Shown: one piece after another, positions 1-8,029 of the stretch
Position numbering within the stretch: position 1 is the stretch's first letter
Layout: each line of letters begins with the position of its first letter
Assembly (NCBI GenBank): GCA_035604335.1
Contig: DATNIT010000249.1
Coordinates: 18,276-82,275 of the forward strand
Reading direction: 5' to 3'
DNA: 64,000 bases
Source of the DNA: DASZHJ01 sp035604335
GTDB lineage: Bacteria > Pseudomonadota > Alphaproteobacteria > ATCC43930 > CGMCC-115725
Notes under the pieces: model-generated
Seen by the model: the letters and a program-made list of their open reading frames with translations, nothing else
Told to the model about the DNA's origin: nothing
The model's database searches: none
Made by a program: the position numbers and the translations under genes

Positions 1-1075
1 AGAGCTCGCGAACGATCGCGTCCGCCTTGCTCGCCTCGAGCGTCGGCGGCAGGCGGAGGCTCAGCTTCGCCGTGGTGTAGGGCAGCAGCACGTTGCCGGC
101 ATTGCCCGGCGCGGGCAGTCCCTCGATGCCCGTAACGGCCAGCTGCGGGCGCCAGGTGCGGTTCAGCACCAGCTCCACCAGATCGTCCGTCACGGGTTTG
201 GTGGTCTTCGCGAACGGAAATTTGGCATAGACCTGCTGGCCCAGTGCCGCCGCGGCGCGGCGCGCCTGCGCGATGCGCTCGGCGGGAACCTGGACGTGCA
301 GCCCCTCGGCGTGGACCTCGCCGGTCGACTCGTACTCCAGCCGCGAGAGCAGCTGGCGGAAGATGCGGAAGCTCGAGGGCACGACGCCGGAGGCGTCGCC
401 GGAATGCACGCCCTCGTCGAGCACGCGCACCGTGAGATTGGCCGCGTACATGCCGCGCAGCGAGGTCGTGAGCCACAGCTGGTCGTAGTTGCCGCAACCG
501 GAATCGAGGCAGACCACCAGCGAGGGGCTGCCGATCCGGTCGGCAAGATGATCGACATAGTGGGGTAGATCGTAGCTGCCGGATTCCTCGCAGGCTTCGA
601 TCACCACGACGCAGCGCGCATGCGGGATCTCCTGCTGGTGCAAGGCCGCGATCGCGGTGAGCGCGCCGAACATGGCGTAGCCGTCGTCGGCGCCGCCGCG
701 CCCGAAGAGCTTGTCGCCCTTGATGACGGGGGTCCAAGGGCCGGTGCCCTCGTCCCAGCCCGCCATCTCCGGCTGCTTGTCGAGGTGGCCATAGAGCAAG
801 ACGGTATCGCTGCCGGTGCCGGGCACCTCGATCAGGATCAGCGGCGTACGCTTGGGGAGCCGCACCACCTCGAGGGTGGCGCCCTTGAGGCCCGCGATCT
901 TCTTCCGCGCCCAGCCCTCGAAGAGCGCGACGGCCTTATCCATATGGCCATGCGCCTCCCAATCCGGATCGAACGACGGCGACTTGTTGGGAATCCGGAT
1001 GTACTCGACGAGGGTGGGGACGATCTCGTCGCGCCAGCAGCCATCGACGAATTGCTTCAGCTGAGCCTGATCCAT
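1..1075 (-). CDS. M20 family metallopeptidase (dipeptidase-like), 3' end missing
   Basis: Reading leftwards from the ATG at 1075, 358 codons are open until the window edge, so the C-terminus is missing (family members are about 450-480 residues). M20 enzymes are cytoplasmic di-zinc hydrolases of dipeptides or N-acyl amino acids. Visible hallmarks are the metal-binding GHLDKQPE motif, the GRGGADDGYA motif containing the bridging Asp, and EACEESGS with the catalytic Glu pair. The GHLDKQPEM...W form resembles the carnosinase/CNDP-like dipeptidase branch, but the exact substrate cannot be told. The gene is divergent from the double hydrolase starting at 1178; the 102-base gap must hold both promoters. 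Confidence 0.88.
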   Translation of the reverse strand, partial: MDQAQLKQFVDGCWRDEIVPTLVEYIRIPNKSPSFDPDWEAHGHMDKAVALFEGWARKKIAGLKGATLEVVRLPKRTPLILIEVPGTGSDTVLLYGHLDKQPEMAGWDEGTGPWTPVIKGDKLFGRGGADDGYAMFGALTAIAALHQQEIPHARCVVVIEACEESGSYDLPHYVDHLADRIGSPSLVVCLDSGCGNYDQLWLTTSLRGMYAANLTVRVLDEGVHSGDASGVVPSSFRIFRQLLSRLEYESTGEVHAEGLHVQVPAERIAQARRAAAALGQQVYAKFPFAKTTKPVTDDLVELVLNRTWRPQLAVTGIEGLPAPGNAGNVLLPYTTAKLSLRLPPTLEASKADAIVREL

Positions 1076-1177
1076 CTGGTTTCCTTGTCGTGACCTCGTT
1101 GATCCCGGCAGTGTGGCGTGGAGACGCGCGCCGGTCCAGACGGTGATAGGATGCGCGAAAGACGAAACGACGGAGCC

Positions 1178-3400
1178 ATGCCCGTGCGTTTCAGACTGGG
1201 GTGGATCGGAGCCGTAGCGGGCGCCATCGTGTTGGCGGCGTTGACCGCGCTCGGGCTCTGGGCGCTCGCCTTCGCGGACCGGCACACACGCGTTCTCCTG
1301 CCCGACGATCTCGCGCTGACGCCGCCCGGCGCCGATCTTGCGGCGAAGGTCGCGGGTCTCGCGGGTCTCTGGGGCGGAGATCGTTGGGATGGCGGCGCGC
1401 TGCCGCAGGCGCTCGCGGTCGAGCGGATCGCCCCCGATGGCACGGCCAGCGTCGTCTATGCCTGGGGCGCCAACCTCGATGCCCACCGCACCCAAGGCTG
1501 GCGGCGGCTCTCGGCAAGGATCAGCGACGACGGTCACCTGATCTTCGGCTTGCCCGACGACCATATCGCGGATTTCTCGCTGGCGGCCGACGGGCGATTG
1601 ATCGGCCGTGACACAGACCAGACGGATTGGCGCAGCTATATTCTGCTGAGGCGCGCCGCGGGGCGCAATCGCGCTGCCGCCATCGCCGATGCCACCGAGC
1701 GGTCGGATCCGCTCTGGCGCGAGGTCGAGATCCCCGAGCGCTCCCAGGTCGGCGCCGCGGCGGGCCAGAGGATCACCCTTCGAGCGGCTGTCTACCGTGG
1801 AGCGTCACCCGGCCGCCAGCCTCTCGTCATCATCAATCACGGCTCGACCGCGGGCATCGATCCCGAACGGACCCTGCGGTTCGAGGAGCAGGCCCGGTAT
1901 TTCCTTTCCCTCGGCTACGCCGTCGCGGTGCCCATGCGCAAAGGCCGCGGTCGCTCTGGGGGCCCGATGCTGGAGTCCGACGACTTTCAGACGCCGCCGC
2001 CCCGCGTCCAGATCGACTCGGGCGTCGAGGACATCGACGCGGTCGTCGATTATTTCATCGCCCAGCCCTCCGTCGATCCGAGCCGGATCGTTCTGGCGGG
2101 CGAGGAGCACGGCGGGTTGCTGTCCGTCGTCTATGCCGCGCGGCATCCAGGCAAGGTCAGTGCCGTCCTGAACTTCTCCGGCGGATGGTGGCCCGAGACC
2201 TATCGCGTCGGCGCGATTAATACCGGGGAATTCGCCGACGCCGGCGGCACCGCGAGGGCGCCGATGCTCTGGCTCTATGCCGAGGGCGATGCCTTTACGC
2301 CGCTCTCTCATGTCGAGGAGGAGCTTGCGGCCTTTCGGGCCTCGGGCGGGCGTGCGCGCCTCGTCGTTGCGCCCGATCCGCGCGACGTCAAGGCCTACGG
2401 CACGCGTCTCTTCCAATGGACGGCGAAATGGGAAGGCGCGGTCCGAGCCTTCCTCGCGGGCGATGATCGCCCGCCGGACGGGGCGGGACTGACGATGGTC
2501 GATTTCAAGGACCCGATCGACCCCGAGGCCGGCATGGACGGCGCGATCTTCTATCCGACCTGGTCCGCGCCGGGCGATGCCAGGAACGGCCTTTGGACCG
2601 TGGACGCTCTGCGGGACGCGCCTCCGGCCGACGGCCGTTTCCCGCTGATCCTGCTGTCGCATGGTGATGGCGGTCATCGGCTCAGTCACCACGATCTCGC
2701 AACCTATCTGGCGCGGCACGGGTACGTCGTGGTCGCCGTCACCCATCCCGGAGATTCCGACCGCGACCCCACGGCTTGGCGCACGGATCGCGTGCTGGTC
2801 GGTCGGGAATACGACCTTCGCGCGGCGCTCGACGCGGTGCTGGCCGATCCCGTGTTCGGCGCCCATGTCGACCGAGACCGCATCGGCGTCGCCGGGTTCT
2901 CGTTGGGCGGCTATACCGCGTTGCTGCTCGCGGGTGCCGTGCCGGATCTTGCTCGGTTCTCGACATATTGCCGCGACACCGGCGCCGCTCCCGCGACCTG
3001 CACCGACCGACCGCCGGTCATCCGGCCCGGTCTCGGCTTCTTTCGCGACGAGCGCATCAAGGCCGCCTATCTGATGGCGCCGGGCCCCGGCTATTTATTC
3101 ACGCGCGACGGCCTGGCGGATGTGACGATACCGATCCATATCGACGATGCCGCCGAGGACGAGGTGCTGGCACGGCCCTATGCCGGCGAGCGCATCCGAG
3201 ACCTGTTGCCGCGTCCGCCCGAGTACGTCCTGGTTCCCGGAGTCGGTCACTACGCCTACCTCGCGCCCTGCCCCGAGACCTTACGGCAGCAGACGCCGCG
3301 GCTCTGTACGGATCCGCCGGGCATCGCTCGCGCCGCTTTCCACGCGGAGCTCGGCGCCGAAATGATGGAGTTCTTCCAGCGCGCTCTCGCGAGCCCCTGA
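1178..3400 (+). CDS. Membrane-anchored protein with two tandem alpha/beta-hydrolase domains, first one apparently catalytically dead
   Basis: 740 residues. I chose the ATG at 1178 because a hydrophobic segment (about residues 8-30) then forms a signal anchor; in-frame ATGs at 1118 and 1151 would only add charged residues. Two hydrolase modules follow. The first (about 200-430) has the NHGS oxyanion-type loop and a YAEGD acid, but at the nucleophile elbow reads G-E-E-H-G, so Glu310 stands where Ser is expected, and no clear catalytic His follows. The second (about 460-735) has the intact elbow GFSLGG, a LLSHGDGG oxyanion loop and a late GVGHYAY histidine, resembling dienelactone hydrolase or PAF-acetylhydrolase relatives. 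Likely a periplasm-facing esterase with a pseudoenzyme partner domain; substrate unknown. Confidence 0.8.
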   Translation: MPVRFRLGWIGAVAGAIVLAALTALGLWALAFADRHTRVLLPDDLALTPPGADLAAKVAGLAGLWGGDRWDGGALPQALAVERIAPDGTASVVYAWGANLDAHRTQGWRRLSARISDDGHLIFGLPDDHIADFSLAADGRLIGRDTDQTDWRSYILLRRAAGRNRAAAIADATERSDPLWREVEIPERSQVGAAAGQRITLRAAVYRGASPGRQPLVIINHGSTAGIDPERTLRFEEQARYFLSLGYAVAVPMRKGRGRSGGPMLESDDFQTPPPRVQIDSGVEDIDAVVDYFIAQPSVDPSRIVLAGEEHGGLLSVVYAARHPGKVSAVLNFSGGWWPETYRVGAINTGEFADAGGTARAPMLWLYAEGDAFTPLSHVEEELAAFRASGGRARLVVAPDPRDVKAYGTRLFQWTAKWEGAVRAFLAGDDRPPDGAGLTMVDFKDPIDPEAGMDGAIFYPTWSAPGDARNGLWTVDALRDAPPADGRFPLILLSHGDGGHRLSHHDLATYLARHGYVVVAVTHPGDSDRDPTAWRTDRVLVGREYDLRAALDAVLADPVFGAHVDRDRIGVAGFSLGGYTALLLAGAVPDLARFSTYCRDTGAAPATCTDRPPVIRPGLGFFRDERIKAAYLMAPGPGYLFTRDGLADVTIPIHIDDAAEDEVLARPYAGERIRDLLPRPPEYVLVPGVGHYAYLAPCPETLRQQTPRLCTDPPGIARAAFHAELGAEMMEFFQRALASP

Positions 3401-3517
3401 GGGCGCCGAAGCCCGCATAAGTATTTTTACTGATACGTAGTTCACCGGGATTTTCGAGCGCCCGCGGCCGTGGTTCGATGCGGCCAACGTTCAACGGCAG
3501 GCTAGGGGAGCGGACCC

Positions 3518-3982
3518 ATGATCGATCATCTGAACGACAATATCGGCGAAAGCGGTGCCACGGAGGCGCCCGGCGCCACATGCCGTACGGTGCTCGTGAT
3601 CGACGACGAGCCCATCGTCCGCCAGAGCCTCGAGATCCTGCTCGAGACTTATGGCTACCAGGTCGCGCTCGCCCGCAACGGCGCGCAGGGATTGGCGGCT
3701 TTTCGCCGGATCGAGCCGGACCTGGTGCTGACGGACATCGTCATGCCCGTCCAGGACGGCATCGAGACCATCCTCACCATGCGGCGGGAGCGGCCCGACG
3801 CGAGGATCATCGCGATGTCCGGCGCCGGTCCGGTCGGAAACTCGGACTACGTCGACATGGCCAGACGGCTCGGCGCCAATGCCGCTGTCCCGAAGCCCCT
3901 CGAGGGAAACAAGCTGATCGCTGCCGTGCGAGCCCTCATGGCGGCCGAGCCGCCGACATTCCCTCACGCCCGTGCGGCCTAG
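3518..3982 (+). CDS. Single-domain CheY-like response regulator
   Basis: 154 residues, essentially one receiver domain (about 23-140) with a 20-residue N-terminal tail and no output domain. The acidic pocket is D29/D30, the phospho-acceptor is D73 (LTDIVMP), S101 replaces the usual Thr and K126 is the conserved Lys (PKPL). Such stand-alone receivers act by protein contact rather than DNA binding. A good ribosome site (ggggag) sits 10 bases before the ATG. No kinase is adjacent; the next gene is a small unknown protein 37 bases downstream, probably in the same transcript. Confidence 0.85.
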   Translation: MIDHLNDNIGESGATEAPGATCRTVLVIDDEPIVRQSLEILLETYGYQVALARNGAQGLAAFRRIEPDLVLTDIVMPVQDGIETILTMRRERPDARIIAMSGAGPVGNSDYVDMARRLGANAAVPKPLEGNKLIAAVRALMAAEPPTFPHARAA

Positions 3983-4019
3983 CCGCGAGACCCCCGCGCA
4001 AACGCCAAGAGGAAATGAC

Positions 4020-4304
4020 ATGTTGACCGAGATCGATACGGCCAGGGCGCCCATCGCCGAAGTCGGCTCCGCCTCGGAGACGATCGAGGTGCGCCGCGTC
4101 TCCGACCAGGAGACATCGATCATCGCAGCGGCGACGGCGTGGGCCCGCGCGCTCGAGGCGAAGCGGCGCCAGAATACGACGGCCGGCTTGGCCGAGACCG
4201 CCGAGCTTGCCCTTTATAATGCGTTGGCCGATGCGGATGCATTCGAGAGCGCCGAGCTCGCTCTCTATCAGGCCGTGCTCGCGTCGGGCGTGGTGCCGAG
4301 GTAG
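4020..4304 (+). CDS. Small hypothetical protein with a short internal repeat
   Basis: 94 residues; I do not recognise the family. The ATG at 4020 follows a purine-rich stretch (aagaggaaatgac) that serves as ribosome site. The protein is Ala/Glu-rich and predicted helical. The C-terminal third contains a near-repeat: AELALYNAL at 61-69 and AELALYQAV at 78-86, suggesting a helical hairpin. It follows the response regulator by 37 bases on the same strand and may be its partner, which is inference from position only. Confidence 0.55.
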   Translation: MLTEIDTARAPIAEVGSASETIEVRRVSDQETSIIAAATAWARALEAKRRQNTTAGLAETAELALYNALADADAFESAELALYQAVLASGVVPR

Positions 4305-4372
4305 GGCCGCGCCGCGTCGGCTCGGGCGTCCGCGCTCGATCGCTCAACCCGTGTCGTCGCCGAAGCGATCGA

Positions 4373-4807
4373 CTACAAGCGGCCGATGCCGAAATCCTCG
4401 CAGGAATGTCCGACCGTGGCGAGGCCCTCTTCGAGGTAGTCGCCCAAGGCCGGCATACCCACGAGATAAGCCGCGGAATGGCGCTTGTGCCGCTCCCGGG
4501 CCAGCGCCTTGGCTTCGAGCCAACCCTCTTTCCCGAAGTCGCCCCGCCCGACCCAGGCGAGCGCGATGAGGTCGACGACCTCGTCGTCATTGAGGTCATC
4601 GATGGCGGAGCGCAATTCGGCGAGCGTCGGATCGTCCGCGTAGTCCTCCAGGATCTCTCGCTCGCCGCTGTCCGAGGGATTCGATCCCGGATCGGACTCC
4701 GAGGGCTCGACCTTCGCGTCGAACTCGCGTGCCTTGAGGACGATGTAGCAGACCTTGTCGGCGCTGATGTTCAATTCCGGCGCCGGCGTATCCTCGTCCT
4801 TCGCCAT
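4373..4807 (-). CDS. DUF3775 domain-containing protein
   Basis: 144 residues from the ATG at 4807; an in-frame ATG at 4834 is possible, but the downstream one has a clear ribosome site (agaaaggaaa) at the right distance. The acidic protein carries the pattern I recognise as DUF3775: an N-terminal KVCYIVLKAREFD block, a variable acidic loop (about 40-60), then the conserved DLNDDEVVDLIALAWVGRGD and a C-terminal HPRTAxYLxGxPxLxDYLEEGL-type segment (here HSAAYLVGMPALGDYLEEGL). Function unknown; common in alphaproteobacteria. Upstream, 4865-4925 holds a palindrome and an FNR-type box that could control it. Confidence 0.8.
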   Translation of the reverse strand: MAKDEDTPAPELNISADKVCYIVLKAREFDAKVEPSESDPGSNPSDSGEREILEDYADDPTLAELRSAIDDLNDDEVVDLIALAWVGRGDFGKEGWLEAKALARERHKRHSAAYLVGMPALGDYLEEGLATVGHSCEDFGIGRL

Positions 4808-4864
4808 CTGGGTTTCCTTTCTGTTCGCGGCCATGGTGAGCCTAGTCGACGCGTCGGGAGGGGA

Positions 4865-4885
4865 AATGCGCGGTTACAGCGCATT
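4865..4885. promoter_or_regulatory. 7-bp inverted repeat, operator-like, upstream of the DUF3775 gene
   Basis: AATGCGC and GCGCATT flank a 7-base spacer, a perfect inverted repeat. It lies 58-78 bases before the start codon of the minus-strand DUF3775 gene and 27 bases from an FNR-type box. It looks like a dimeric repressor or activator site; the binding protein is unknown. Confidence 0.4.
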
Positions 4886-4911
4886 CAGAGGCCAAAAGAC
4901 GCGGCCGCGCG

Positions 4912-4925
4912 TTGATTCAGGTCAA
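4912..4925. promoter_or_regulatory. Putative FNR/FixK-type anaerobox
   Basis: TTGATTCAGGTCAA matches the TTGAT-N4-(A/G)TCAA consensus of Crp/Fnr-family oxygen regulators (FnrL, FixK) with at most one deviation from perfect symmetry. It lies about 105 bases before the DUF3775 start codon. A single short match can arise by chance, so confidence is modest. Confidence 0.42.
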
Positions 4926-5028
4926 GATTGCCGAATACCCCTATCGGGCGGTCGGGGAGAGGCCTCCCTCGGCAAGCACTCGGGCTCACCGAGCGAGCGA
5001 TCAAAAGAAGCACGCTGAGCGGATTAAC

Positions 5029-5105
<77 letters not shown>

Positions 5106-5243
5106 TGCGCCGAGGCCACCATAATCGCGGGCACCCTGCGCGTGCAAGGGCGAGCGCGCCTGCGTCCGTCCGGACTCCCTTTCGAAAGTCCTCCTCGTTA
5201 TGCTCGGACGAGATCGCCTTCGGTAAACGATAAGAGGACACCC

Positions 5244-5705
5244 ATGAGCATCGAGCAGCGCCTCAAGGACTTGAAGATCGCGCTTCCCAAGGTCGGCAAT
5301 CCCATGGGGAGCTACGTCCACGCCAAGCGCGTGGGTAACCTGCTCTACCTCTCGGGCAAGGGGCCGCATTCGCCCGACGGCGCCATGCCCAAGGGAAAGC
5401 TCGGCGCCGGCATGGCGATCGAGGACGGCTATCGGCACGCCCGCCAGGTGGGCCTGGTGCTGATCGCGGCCATGAAGGACGCGCTCGGTGGCGATCTCGA
5501 CCGCGTGGAGGACATCGTCAAGGTGCTCGGCATGGTCAACGCCGCGCCCGATTTCGCGGATCATCCGAAGGTCATCAACGGCTGCTCCGACTTGTTCGTC
5601 GAGGTATTCGGCGAGCGCGGCCGCCACGCGCGCTCGGCGGTCGGCATGAGCTCGTTGCCGGGCGGCATCCCCGTCGAGATCGAGGTCATCGTCGCCGTGC
5701 GATAG
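5244..5705 (+). CDS. RidA family protein (YjgF/UK114)
   Basis: 153 residues starting at the ATG at 5244, 10 bases after an aagagga ribosome site. RidA proteins are trimeric cytoplasmic enzymes that hydrolyse reactive enamine/imine intermediates from PLP enzymes, protecting metabolism. The sequence shows the family core: YVHAKRVGNLLYLSGKGP near the N-terminus, the VEDIVKVLGMVN segment, and the C-terminal GMSSLPGGIPVEIEVIV strand. It belongs to the longer RidA-like subgroup (about 150 residues rather than 125-130), in which deaminase activity is not assured. The gene stands alone between the divergent tRNA and convergent glycosyltransferase. Confidence 0.88.
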   Translation: MSIEQRLKDLKIALPKVGNPMGSYVHAKRVGNLLYLSGKGPHSPDGAMPKGKLGAGMAIEDGYRHARQVGLVLIAAMKDALGGDLDRVEDIVKVLGMVNAAPDFADHPKVINGCSDLFVEVFGERGRHARSAVGMSSLPGGIPVEIEVIVAVR

Positions 5706-5719
5706 AGCGGCAGCCGCCG

Positions 5720-6829
5720 TTACGCCCGCCGCCGCAGCCGCTGTAGCGCCTGCTCCCACTCCTGCGCGCGCGTCGTCCAGTTATAGGCGGCGCGCGCGTG
5801 GCTGACCTGCCGCCGGATGCCGTCCTCGAACTGCTCGGGCTTCTCGCGTGCCGCGTGGACCAGGGACGTCAGGATACCCGTGAATCCCCGGGCCATGCCC
5901 ACGACTTCCGTCGACGCATCCATCAGGAAGCCGAAGCCCGCGGTGGTCTCCGGGAGCGCGCCCAGCTTTGTGCTCGCGATGAGGCATCCCGCCGCCATTG
6001 CCTCCATGGCGGCGATGCACGAGGTTTCCGCAAAGACATTGGGATAGGCGAGGACGTCCGCGTCCGCGAGAGCTGTGGCGAGCGCGGTCTGCGGCAGCGA
6101 GCCCACGTACTCGCAGCCGGGCAAGGCGCGGGCGAGATCGTAGAGGACGCGATAATCGTCGGAGGCATCCGGTACCTGGTAGACGCCCATGCTCGAGTAG
6201 ACGCGCAGGCGGCAATCCGGAATCGCCGCGCGGATCGCCGGAAACGCCGCCAGCAGGATCACGAGCCCGCGGAACGGCGTGCTCGTGTAGGCGAGAACCG
6301 GCGGTGCGCCGGTGCGGAAGAACGGCGGGTGACGGCGCTCCAGCGACTGAAACGCGGGCGCCACCGCGTTGCGCAGGACGGTGATGCGCTCCGGCCGAAT
6401 GCCGAAGCTCGCGGCGTAGGAATCGGCCTGCCACTGGCTGACCAGGAAGAAACCATCCCAAGCCAGCCGCTCTTCCGGACTCACAAGCGGATTCACCGCT
6501 GCCTGGTCCGCGGCATGCTGCGACCACAGGACGAGGGGCGCGGCGATGCCGGCGGCGCGCAAGCGCTGACCGGTCGCGCTGTTCAGGACCACAGCCGCAT
6601 CGAAGCCGTTGATGCGATCGGAGGATAGCCCGCCCGACATGCCCGGACAGTCGACGCCGGCATGGAAGCCGGGATGGCTGGTGTTGTTGAACAGCGTCAC
6701 CCCATGACCCCGCGCCGCCAGCTCGCGCGCGAGATAGACCACGGCCGATTGGCTCCCGCCCAGCGGCCGCTCGAACGGGGTCAGCGGCGTATAGTCCCAG
6801 TTGATCGCGTCGATGAAGGCGATCTTCAT
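5720..6829 (-). CDS. GT4-like glycosyltransferase, paralogue of the next gene upstream
   Basis: 369 residues. The N-terminal Rossmann-like half holds ERPLGGSQSAVVYLARELA, typical of GT-B nucleotide-sugar transferases that begin with a Gly-rich loop; the C-terminal half holds the E-x7-E-type donor site in ETSCIAAMEAMAAGCL followed by GALPETT. No signal peptide or membrane segment. It is about half identical by eye to the gene at 6839-7951, with the same start (MKIAF.D.I.WDYTP) and same motif order, so the two are a tandem duplication; the gap is only 9 bases. Probably cytoplasmic, transferring a sugar to a protein or surface polymer together with the neighbouring GT41. Acceptor and donor unknown. 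Confidence 0.85.
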   Translation of the reverse strand: MKIAFIDAINWDYTPLTPFERPLGGSQSAVVYLARELAARGHGVTLFNNTSHPGFHAGVDCPGMSGGLSSDRINGFDAAVVLNSATGQRLRAAGIAAPLVLWSQHAADQAAVNPLVSPEERLAWDGFFLVSQWQADSYAASFGIRPERITVLRNAVAPAFQSLERRHPPFFRTGAPPVLAYTSTPFRGLVILLAAFPAIRAAIPDCRLRVYSSMGVYQVPDASDDYRVLYDLARALPGCEYVGSLPQTALATALADADVLAYPNVFAETSCIAAMEAMAAGCLIASTKLGALPETTAGFGFLMDASTEVVGMARGFTGILTSLVHAAREKPEQFEDGIRRQVSHARAAYNWTTRAQEWEQALQRLRRRA

Positions 6830-6838
6830 GCTATGAGC

Positions 6839-7951
6839 TCAAGGCGACCGCAGCACGCGCGGCAGGGCCGCGGACCACTCCAGCGCGCGCGCCGCCCAGG
6901 TGTACTGCGTGTGAGCGTGCGCCCGCTGACGCGCAATCGCGTCTTCGTAGCGATCCGGCGCCGCGCAAGCCTCCCGATAGACGGTGAAGACCATGGCCGC
7001 GAAGGTCTGCGCCATCTGCAAAATATCCGTCGGCAAATCCATGAGAAAACCGAAGCCGGCCGTGGTTTCGGGCAGCGCCCCTAGATTGCTGGTGCAGACA
7101 AGGCAACCGGCGGCCATCGCCTCCATGACCGCGATGCAGGAGGTTTCCGGGAATATGTTGGGATAGGCCAGCATGTCCGCCTCGGCGAGCGCGGCGGCAA
7201 GCTCGGTCTGCGAGACCGAGCCTAGATATTCGACGCCCGGCAGGTCCCGGGCCAGGGCGTAGAGGACGTGATAAAGCGGCTCTTGCTCGAAGGCCACCTG
7301 GTAGACCTCCATGCTCGAGAACACCCGAAGCCGGCACTGCGGGATGGCCGCGCGGATCAAGGGAAACGAGACGAGCAGGAGCAAGAGGCCGCGGAACGGC
7401 GTGCTGGTGTAGATCAGCACGGGCGGCTTGCCCGTGCGAAAGAACGGCCGCGCGCGCGGCGGCAGCGACTGGAAGACGGGTGCCGCGGCATTCCGCACCA
7501 CCATAATGCGGTCCGGCCGAATTCCGAAATCGGAAGCGTAGCTGCCGGCTTGCCAATCGCTGACCAGGAAGAACGCGTTCCACGCGAGCCGCTCGTCGGG
7601 CTCGCGCAGCCCCTGGATGTCTTTCTGATCGGTCGCTTGCTGCGACCACAGAATGAGGGGCACCGTGACCCCGCTTTCTCGCAGCTTCACGCCCATGGCG
7701 CTGTTGATCCCGATCACCGCATCGAACTGGTTGAGGTAATCCGGAGCGATGTCTCCGGCTCGGCCGGGGCAGCGGACGCCCGCGTAGACGCCGGGCCTGG
7801 AGATGCTGTTGATCAGCGTGACGTCGTGACCCAACGCGGCCAACTCAGGCGTGAGGTAGCAGATCGCCGACTGGCTGCCGCCCAGCGGCCGCTCCAGCGG
7901 CGTAGAGGGCGTGTAATCCCAGTCGATGGGGTCGAGAAACGCGATCTTCAT
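6839..7951 (-). CDS. GT4-like glycosyltransferase, tandem paralogue
   Basis: 370 residues, first gene of a two-gene unit with 5720-6829. Same architecture: ERPLGGSQSAICYLTPELA near residue 20, YTSTPFRGL in the hinge and ETSCIAVMEAMAAGCL in the donor domain. The start MKIAF aligns with its paralogue, which supports the ATG at 7951. It is divergent from the TPR/GT41 gene at 8030; the 78-base gap is the likely shared promoter region. The shared neighbourhood suggests that all three transferases act on one glycan or on glycosylated protein(s), which is inference. Confidence 0.85.
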   Translation of the reverse strand: MKIAFLDPIDWDYTPSTPLERPLGGSQSAICYLTPELAALGHDVTLINSISRPGVYAGVRCPGRAGDIAPDYLNQFDAVIGINSAMGVKLRESGVTVPLILWSQQATDQKDIQGLREPDERLAWNAFFLVSDWQAGSYASDFGIRPDRIMVVRNAAAPVFQSLPPRARPFFRTGKPPVLIYTSTPFRGLLLLLVSFPLIRAAIPQCRLRVFSSMEVYQVAFEQEPLYHVLYALARDLPGVEYLGSVSQTELAAALAEADMLAYPNIFPETSCIAVMEAMAAGCLVCTSNLGALPETTAGFGFLMDLPTDILQMAQTFAAMVFTVYREACAAPDRYEDAIARQRAHAHTQYTWAARALEWSAALPRVLRSP

Positions 7952-8029
7952 GACGATGCGCCAGAACTAAGCGACGCCATCTGGATTGGCAATGGTCTTG
8001 GGTCGCCGCCATTGGCTATAAGAACCGCC

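Noticed and set aside
7268..8029. Upstream in-frame extension of the TPR/GT41 gene
   Set aside because: It runs antisense through the GT4 gene and has no TPR pattern; the ATG at 8030 starts exactly before the first repeat.
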